Of a DNA stretch of 64,000 nt, positions 56,816 through 64,000 are shown in pieces. Each line of letters begins with the position of its first letter. Position 1 is the first letter of the stretch. The notes under the pieces are model-generated. The model saw nothing but the letters and a program-made list of their open reading frames with translations. It had not been told where the DNA came from and did not search any database. Source of the DNA: Hemerocallis citrina (Eukaryota > Streptophyta > Magnoliopsida > Asparagales > Asphodelaceae); assembly GCA_017893485.1 (NCBI GenBank), contig CM030361.1:309357724-309421723 (forward strand), read 5' to 3'. The translations under genes and the position numbers were made by a program.

Positions 56816-58085
56816 CTTTTGACTAGTGCGTGGGGGTTTAGATCGGTGGCTGTTCACTGTTTGGGGCTTTGTGTGTGGGTTCGAATCTGGCTGTGATTTA
56901 ATAAAATCCGATTTTTTTTGTGCTTTTGATATTCTTTGGGTTTTTTTTCAAAATGAGAAAAATTGAGAAAAAAATATTGCGAATATTTCTGAGATTATAA
57001 CGACTTTACAAAAAAATATTTTCTTAAAATAATTGGACTTTTATGAGAAATAGGAGTTAATTTGAGAACAAAAATTGATAAAAAAATATTGGACTTGATT
57101 CTTTTATGACTTTAAAACAAATTAAGAAAAAAAAGGGTAGTTTATTGAAAAGAGATCAAATTGAGATTTTTCTTTTCACTTATAAATAATTGAGTAGAAA
57201 TAAATGAGAAATGGATTCAAGAATAAGCAAGTTGTGCATAGAATTGTGTTGAAAAGAGAACTTGATGAAATGTGAAATTTTTACGAACAAATATGCTTGC
57301 TTCTATGAATATGAAAAGAGGACTTAGACTAAAATTTTGGCTAAAACTTTACATCGGCAAGAATGAAAAGTATTGAAAAGAGAATTATGATATTTTGACC
57401 AAGTTTGGGTCGTTGATAATGATTGATATTGGAAAGACCGATGTAGGGGTAATGCTAGATTCTAGAATATTGACCTTCAATTAGACATAAGGATTAGATA
57501 CATAGTGAAGATGTGATGAACGTAAGAGAAAAACATGAGTATGAGGGCCATTGGATTGGCGGCATGAGAGTATTCACAGAATGTTCCATGATGCGTCATG
57601 AATAGGGCGTGGATACTACTCCAGAGTACCATCCCGGTGGCGACGTTTGTGGGGTGATCTAATGACTACGGGTGGTGCCATGTCTATGGTAGGAGGTGAA
57701 TTGACCACAGGATGTCTGCATGATGAGTCATGTGTCAGGGCGCCTAGACGTGGGCTCGTAACTCGTCGAACACCTAGGATACTTACCGTAGTTACCGTAG
57801 TAGATTAAGTCATGGCGAGGGATCGAACCCTACAAGATGAAAAACGGTTAAGGGCTTGCCCTCGGACCTATGTAGTATGGGCTACATAGACACTGAATAA
57901 GTGCATATTAGTGTCATACAATGTAAACAACTGCATTAAGGACTAACTGCACAGCACAACACAACATCAATAGGATAGTCCCTCTGTAGCTTTGTCTGTG
58001 ATCAAGTTTGTGGTTTGTTTAAGTATTGAAAATCGTTATATTGTTCGGCATAGTGAGGATGGCCGTGTATAATATTTCATTGGTT

Positions 58086-58090
58086 GTAAG
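58086..58090. repeat. Presumed target duplication, left copy (GTAAG)
   Basis: Five bases before the Tat element at 58091. The right copy would lie beyond the window. Confidence 0.4.
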
Positions 58091-58839
58091 TGTGGTAGGG
58101 TAAAAATGATTTAGGGCCCAACTAGGGCCCAGTACAGCTCTCGCTCAAAAATAAGAAAAACAACAAATCGGCTCGGCCTCGGACCACTGCAGGGTCGGCA
58201 CCGAGCCTCAAGTTCACCCCCACAAACCTGGTCTCCTCGTATCCGACAAGTCTCGATGGCCCTCGGCCTCCGATCCACGACAGCCCCACGGGCCGTCCGC
58301 CCAGCCTGGTAAAGAATGAAGATGACCTGGCACAACCTAGGCCATCCGATTCTCCCAGGGGCACAGGAGCCCCATGACCAGCCATGTCAGCTCCAAATAC
58401 CACCAAGGGCTTTGCCACGTCAGCCCTATACCACTCTTGGCACTGCCACGTCAGCCCTAAACCCCCTGGGCCTTCTGCCACGTCAGGCCCATGGGCTTTC
58501 GGGTTCAGACCCGGCCCCCAAGCTGATCCAAACCCGGTTGGAATTCCCTATAAATACCAGACCCTCACCCACCTTTTCAGGTAATCAATCTTTGGCCACC
58601 CAAATTTTCCTAGTTATTGCTACTCTCTCACAGAGACTGACTAGATCGTCGCCACCGGGATAAACCCCGGTGTTTCAGGACCGTCTGCAGGTACTCGAGG
58701 AGAGGCAATCCGAACCGACCCTCAAGCGCCGAAGCGAGCCTCCCTCTCGTCGTCCCGTGCCGCACTCTTCCCTCAATACAAATCGAGTCCGAACTCACAC
58801 CTGGTGCATCCACACTGCGACCAAAAACAAACCGCATCA
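58091..58839 (+). repeat. 5' LTR of the pol-bearing Tat element (749 bp)
   Basis: TGTGGTAGGG to CGCATCA. It contains CCCTATAAATACCAG near 58546 (TATA box), giving a start of transcription in the same strand as gag. Confidence 0.85.
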
Positions 58840-58857
58840 GGTTGGCACCGTCTGTGG
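58840..58857 (+). other. Primer-binding site of the Tat element
   Basis: GGTTGGCACCGTCTGTGG directly after the LTR, one base different from the inner element's site. Confidence 0.7.
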
Positions 58858-58927
58858 AAAACCTTTTATCCGGTACGGTCGACAGTCCGAGCCTCGCCAC
58901 CGACGCTCTCCCTCGACCCAATCTCTC

Positions 58928-61900
58928 ATGGCTCCCCGAGCCCGAAGATCAGCCCGTTCCGCTCGACCAGACGGGCCTCCTCCCAAGGGGGCCCTCGACG
59001 GAGGGCAAGCATCCAATAATCCGGGTGGAAATCCCGGACCCCAGCGAAGCGCTTCACACGTCGCCGAACCCGACCTTCGTCGGGTCATTCTGCACAGAAG
59101 GGCTAGCCAGGCCCGGGGAGGGACCGCTTCCAACTCGGCCCCGAACCATTCCAGGCCCGCGCAAGGAAACAGGCCGTCGGCACTCAGCCGCATCGGCCGA
59201 ATTCCTACGCCCCGACCCAACCCTTCTGACCATGGCGCGGTCACCAGGGGCAAATTCAGAAGCTTCAGAGATGAAATCATGGAGGCACTCCTTGGGGCGC
59301 CGAGGTCCGCGACTTACAGCCGACCCCTTCAAATGAGCGAAGGGAGGAGTCGCACTCGCGCGCCGACCCCCCTCCTGAGCGCACAGACGAGGTGCTCCGA
59401 CGCCTCCTAGAGATGGAGAATCGAATCGAGCGCATCGGCGACAGGAATCCCAACCTAGTCCAAGGACGGGGGCCTTCTCGACCTCCATTCTCCGTCAACA
59501 TCATAGAAGTGGAGATTTCCCGGAACTTCCGGCCTCCGCAGTTCGAGACTTACAACGGTGAAGGTGATCCAGCTGATCATATGGAGGGCTTCAAAACCCT
59601 CATGATGATTCATAGTGCTTCGGATCCCCTGCTGTGCCGAGCCTTCCCGGCCACACTCCGGGGTCCGGCCAGGGATTGGTTCTCCAAACTCTCCCCTGGC
59701 TCGATTTTCTCGTTCGACCAGTTGGAAGCCAACTTCTTGGCCCACTTCATCACTAGCCGAAAGAGCGAAAGGACGAGCGCTTCCCTGCTCGACCTCAGTC
59801 AGAGGGAGGGGGAGTCGCTCCATAACTTCGTCAAGAGGTTCACTACCGAGGCCAGATCCGTCTCTGCCCTCGACGCAGGAGTCGCCTCGGTAGCATTCAG
59901 ACACAATGTCCGCCACAACCAGCTCAAGATCTCCTTAGCAAAGAGGCCACCTCTGGACTTCCCTGACCTTCTCAACCGGGTCGAGAAGTATATACGAGCT
60001 GAAGAAGCTCTTAACCCAGAGGGCAGCAAAGAAGTTGTGGGGAAGGGCAAGTGCAGGGTCGATGAGGCCGAACCTACTAAGAAAACAACAAAGGAAGGGG
60101 TCGGCGCGAAGAGGGCACCTCCGGTCCCTCGCTTCAAAAGGTACACTCCCTTGATGCATAACATGTCTGCCATCCTCTTAGAAATCGAGGATAAGGGTAT
60201 TGTCCGACTACCTCCCCGATCAAACAACAACAAGAAGCGAGATCAGCGCTTCTACTGCCGTTTCCACAGAGATCATGGGCACGAAACCAACCAATGTCGG
60301 GCCCTGAAAGACGAGATTGAGGAACTCATCTCACGAGGGTACCTCCGAGAATTCACCAGAGAAGGCCCACGGGATCGGCGAGATGCTAGGAACCGGAGGC
60401 CTTCGCCTCCGAACCCTACTCCGAACTGCATCCAGGGTCGGGATCCCGAACCCGAGGGAGCCACGGATACGCCATTCATCTTGCACTGTGTCCACGGGGG
60501 GCCAATGGGAGGAGAATCAAGTACTTCCCGAAAAGCCTTCATCCGAGAGGTGAATGCTGTCCAAGACAACTCCTCGCCCAGGATACAACCGATGCCAGTC
60601 TCCTTCTCAGGAGAGGACCTCGAAGGCGTTCGCCTACCTCATTGCGACGCCCTCGTCATTGGCCTCCACATGGCTAATTGTGAGGTTCGACGAATTCTCG
60701 TCGACAACGGCAGCTCGGTAAATATTCTCTTCCTCGAAGCCTTCGAGAATCTCAAACTACCCAGAGGCAAGCTCAAGCCAGCCGGATACACCTTGCACGG
60801 GTTCTCTGGCGTCCCTATCGTGATCGAAGGGATTGTTACTCTCGACGTCACCGCGGGATCGGCTCCTGTCAAGAGGACCGAGTCCATGGACTTCATGGTG
60901 GTAAACGTCAAGGCGGCTTACAACGCCATACTCGGCCGACCCGGACTGTGCTTCCTTCAAGCGGTACCTTCGGCATACCATCTGAAACTTAAATTTCCCA
61001 CCCCGCAAGGGGTCGGCATCGTCCGAGGTAGCCAGGAAGCAGCGCGGTCGTGCTACATGACCGCCGTCGGAGGAGGTGTGTTCCCCCTCGACGCCGTTGA
61101 GCTTGAGCCCGAGAGGGACGGTCCCGCCCCAGAGCCTGTCGATGAGCTGGAGGAGGTCCCGTTCGGTGCCGAGGATGAATCAAAGTGGTTCCGGGTGAGC
61201 CGCTCGCTCCCCGAGGACTTGAAGCCAGGAATAATCTCCTGCATCCACCGCAACGTTGATCTCTTCGCCTGGAAACCCTCCGACATGCTCGGGATCTCCG
61301 AAGACTTTATTATGCATCGGCTGAGCGTCATTCCAGACTCTAAGCCGGTCGTCCAAAAGAGACGCAAAGCCGCACCGGAGAGGCAGCAAATTGTGAAGAC
61401 AGAGGTCGACAAACTCTTGTCGGCTCGATTTATTCAGGAGGTTAGCTATCCCGAGTGGTTGGCTAATGTCGTCATGGTGAAGAAGGCAACTGGGGGCTGG
61501 CGGATCTGTATCCACTTCACGGATCTAAATAAGGCATGTCCGAAAGATCCTTTCCCCCTCCCCCGCATCGACGCTTTGATCGACGCAACCTCGGGGCATG
61601 AGCTACTGTCCTTCATGGACGCATTCTCAGGGTACAATCAGATCCGGATGTTTTCACCGGACATCTCCAAGACCTCGTTCGTCACCGACCAGGGTCTTTT
61701 CTGCTACCGCGTTATGCCCTTCGGGCTAAAGAACGCCGGAGCCACATACCAACGGCTCGTCAACAGAATCTTCAAAGACCTGATCGGCCGCAACGTGGAA
61801 GTCTATGTCGACAACATGCTCGTCAAGAGCCGGGCCGGGCCGGACCACGTCGCCGACCTCGAGGAAGCCTTCGGAGTCCTCCGGCATCACAACATGAGGC

Positions 61901-62381
61901 TCAACCCGGCTATGTGCGCCTTCGGCGTCTCCACTGGGAAATTCCTGGGGTTCATCGTCAGCCAGCGCGACATCGAGGCGAACTTCGAGAAAATCTAAGC
62001 TATTGTTGACATGGCCCCACCCTGGAATGTCAAAGAAGTTCAGAGGCTCACAGGCCGGTTGGCTGCAATTGGCCGTTTCCTCTCCAAGTCAGGGAAGAAG
62101 TCTCTCCCCTTCTTCAAGTCTCTGCGCGGAAAAGGGGGCTTCGAGTGGGGTACCCATCAATAAGAAGCCTTCGAACAGCTAAAGCAGTACCTCACCAACC
62201 CTCATCTCCTCAGCAAGCCCGAGCCGGGCGAACCACTATGGCTCTACCTGTCCGTCTCGGATAGCGCACTCAGTGCCGTCCTCGTCCGAGAGGAAGATGG
62301 GGTCCAGAGGCCATTGTACTATGTGAGCAAAGTTCTGCTCCCCGCCGAGACGAGGTACGCAAAGATAGAGAAGGTGGACTA
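58928..62381 (+). pseudogene. Tat gag-protease-RT and partial RNase H, defective
   Basis: It starts at ATG 58928 (MAPRARRSARSARPDGPPPK). The frame changes after FRDEIMEALLGAPR, before about 59392; a long frame then runs to TAA 61996-61998. Domains: gag core (FRPPQFETYNGEGDPADHME, RGPARDWFSKL), CRFHRDHGHETNQC, protease ILVDNGSSVNILF, and RT with ICIHFTDLNKACPKDPFPLP, FMDAFSGYNQIRM and VYVDNMLVKS. The RT catalytic YVDD reads YVDN, and the usual VDFTDLN reads IHFTDLN. After the stop come the connection (DMAPPWNVKEVQRLTGRLAA) and RNase H start (WLYLSVSDSALSAVLVREED), with another TAA at 62161. It ends at 62381 in YAKIEKVDY. Confidence 0.85.
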
Positions 62382-64000
62382 TGTAATACCCCGCAAAATA
62401 GCATATGGCTATTTTGCATTGTAACCCGTGCATTAACTAAGTATTGCACACGATTACATCTCTCTCCTAGAAATTATCAGTTAAATTGAGAAATTTCAGA
62501 CATACGGGCTGTTCTGAATCCGATGAAGTGAACTCGGAATATCGTCTCAATTAAACTGTAGTTTTGTCCCGATTGTTTTGACCAGACAATTGTGGGAGGA
62601 AATTATAATTCCCATATAGCATGTATTTTATAGGATTTTAATATATATGTATTGGTTATTTTTTTAAGTAAGCTAGTGCTCGAAGTGAATGTGGTATGAG
62701 TTTGTGCACTAGGGTTAGAATCGGAGTATGGTGACCTAGGGTTCCTTGACCTAACCTAGGGTTAGGAACCCTAACATCACATCATGGCTTAATCTTGATA
62801 AGGATCCAAGGGTGGAGATTTTTCACCATGTGAAAGTTGACCATGAAGAAAGGAAGCTTCCTAGGAGCTTCAGGGAAGCTTCCATGAAGCTTCCTTGCTT
62901 GATTTGTTGGCACTCAATCCACCTTTCCTTCCTCCACCCATCCCACACTCCATCTCATCCATACACCTCACCACCCTCCACCCCACACCCACCCTCCTTG
63001 GCCGGCCCTATAAACCTCACTCCCATTCTCACTTCACTCCATTTTCAAGCTCCATTTTCATTCTCCTCCTAAGCTTTCTCCACTCCTCCTTGTTCAAAAA
63101 AATAAATACATATATATGTATGTAGGAAAGGAAGAAGACTATAAGAAAAGGAGTGGTAGAGAACGAGAAGAAGTGTAGTGGAGGGTTGGCCAAGGCTTCT
63201 ACAAGAGCAAGGAGCAAGGGAGAGCAAGCAAGCTAGGAGCAAGGAGATTTTTCTTGCGACTACAAGTCGGTGATCCTTGAACTCTTTTGTATTTATTTTT
63301 GTTTTGGTATGAATGGATGTGTATTAGTGGTAGACATGATTTTGTTGCCATGTTTGAGTATGAGGAATGCTAGGAAAAAAAATAAATTGTATGGTAGAGA
63401 ATAACTCTTTTGAGTTTTGATTGAATAGCATGATTGATAGGGTATATTGGGGAATTTCTTACGCCCAAACGGTTGGGAATATTGGGCTAAAATTCTGGGG
63501 TATTGTTATTCTATGTATGTAGAGTATCCATGATTTTTTTTGTAATATTTGGATGCATTTTAGTAACCCAAACAGTGGGTCCAAGTCTGGACAGTAAGCA
63601 GCCAGAATGGCTGCTGGCTGTGGTGATTTTTGTGCGTCTTTCCGATTTTATATCTCGGAATTGACAGGGCATTTTGAGTTGAAAATTTTTTTGGACGCTG
63701 TTTTAGGTGTCTACAACCATAGTCTTAAATTTCATATTTTTCCGAGGTCGTTTTATGCCCCGGAAAAATTGTAGAACGCGACTGGTCCGTAGATGTCGGC
63801 TGAAGCTGACTGCGCTTTGTGCTGAAGTTCAAAAAGCCATAACTTCGTGTACGTTCATTATTTTGCTACGAAATTTTGGGAGTAGCTTGGGGTATGAGTC
63901 TATTTGATGAATCTCAAATTTTATAATTTTTAGAGGTCATTTGATGAGGTTTCAAAGGTAATTAGTGAGGGGCAGTGAATACTCTGCTGAAACAGAACGG
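62382..64000 (+). repeat. Start of a long gypsy LTR (Tekay/Del-like), runs off the window
   Basis: It begins TGTAATACCCCGCAAAATAG inside the RNase H of the Tat element. A TATA-like CCCTATAAACC lies at 63006-63016. Beyond it is a purine-rich leader, and 63700-63850 contains ACAACCATAGTCTTAAATTT and CAAAAAGCCATAACTTC, sequence of the kind often seen in Tekay/Del LTRs. No coding region. The LTR end is not reached. Confidence 0.5.

Larger units (their letters stand above)
49947..58090 (+). mobile_element. Probable long gypsy (Tekay/Del-like) LTR region, interrupted
   Basis: It begins TGTAATACCCTGATT, a start typical of Tekay/Del LTRs. A TATA-like TATAAATACCC lies near 50490, followed by purine-rich leader sequence. 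57590-57850 has the punctuated GC-rich style of such LTRs. It contains no gag or pol. It is interrupted by the copia element at 51538-56195 and the MITE at 56316-56815, and ends where a Tat element begins at 58091. The right LTR end and primer site were not found, so the extent is uncertain. A run of about 13 G lies at 51478-51490. Confidence 0.4.
58091..62381 (+). mobile_element. Tat-type Ty3/gypsy element with pol, cut off at 62382
   Basis: Plus strand: 5' LTR 58091-58839, primer site, gag, protease, RT and part of RNase H. Its LTR shares start (TGTGGTAGGGTAAAAATG) and end (AACCGCATCA) and much internal sequence with the inner Tat element at 21610-31414, so both belong to one family. It breaks off inside RNase H where a TGTAATACCCCG LTR begins. 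Stops at 61996 and 62161 and RT active-site changes make it defective. Confidence 0.85.

Noticed and set aside
28300..59410. Programmed -1 frameshift within Tat gag, since both family members show the same frame offset
   Set aside because: The conserved block EFQDFRREIL (inner) / KFRSFRDEIM (58-kb copy) lies after the shift in one element and before it in the other, so the shift sites differ and independent indels are more likely.

Overview
The window is nuclear DNA of a dicot plant. It holds one recognisable host gene (in pieces), captured fragments of two other plant genes, and otherwise almost entirely transposable elements nested in one another. The plant origin is shown by a chloroplast-envelope quinone oxidoreductase homologue (ceQORH-type), by CHUP1-like and plant MLF-like exon fragments, and by plant-specific element lineages (Tat-type Ty3/gypsy, several Ty1/copia lineages, PIF/Harbinger with a Myb/SANT partner gene, hAT-type MITE). 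The species cannot be named from the sequence alone. All positions and splice sites were read by eye.

Layout. 1-2513: decayed Ty1/copia remains on the minus strand. 3175-3402: a dense cluster of 21-25 bp palindromes. 3930-15798: a 10.1-kb PIF/Harbinger element (4797-14876) bracketed by two direct copies (867 and 922 bp) of one non-LTR segment. The element carries long tandem arrays, fragments of MLF and CHUP1 genes, a transposase gene and a Myb/SANT gene, both with apparent frameshifts. 15833 to about 33930: an outer, 5'-truncated Tat-type gypsy element on the minus strand, with kilobases of 60-bp hairpin-forming repeats. Inside it sits a complete inner Tat element (21610-31414, target duplication ATGAC, 795-bp LTRs about 99% alike). 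The inner element has gag-protease but no reverse transcriptase or integrase; the place of pol is taken by a four-exon gene on the opposite strand with its own TATA box and poly(A) signal.

34214-47355: the plus-strand ceQORH-type gene. Intron 2 carries a foldback MITE and a copia element (35788-40479, TSD ATTGC). The last exon is split by a second copia element (41251-46746, TSD GCCTG). If that insert and one TSD copy are removed the frame reads through to the normal stop, so the insertion looks recent. The first exon is not in the window.

47356-49946 is intergenic. 49947-58090 is probably a long gypsy (Tekay/Del-like) LTR region, broken by a gag-less copia element (51538-56195, TSD GGTTC) and a 500-bp hAT MITE (56316-56815). 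58091-62381 is the 5' part of a plus-strand Tat element of the same LTR family as the inner one, but retaining gag-protease-RT and part of RNase H; it is a decayed relative of the kind of element that could supply proteins to the inner one. It is cut off at 62382 by the start of another long LTR that runs to the window end.

Most premature stops whose ancestral codon can be guessed are C:G to T:A changes (CAG to TAG, TGG to TGA or TAG), as expected from deamination of methylated cytosines in silenced repeats.
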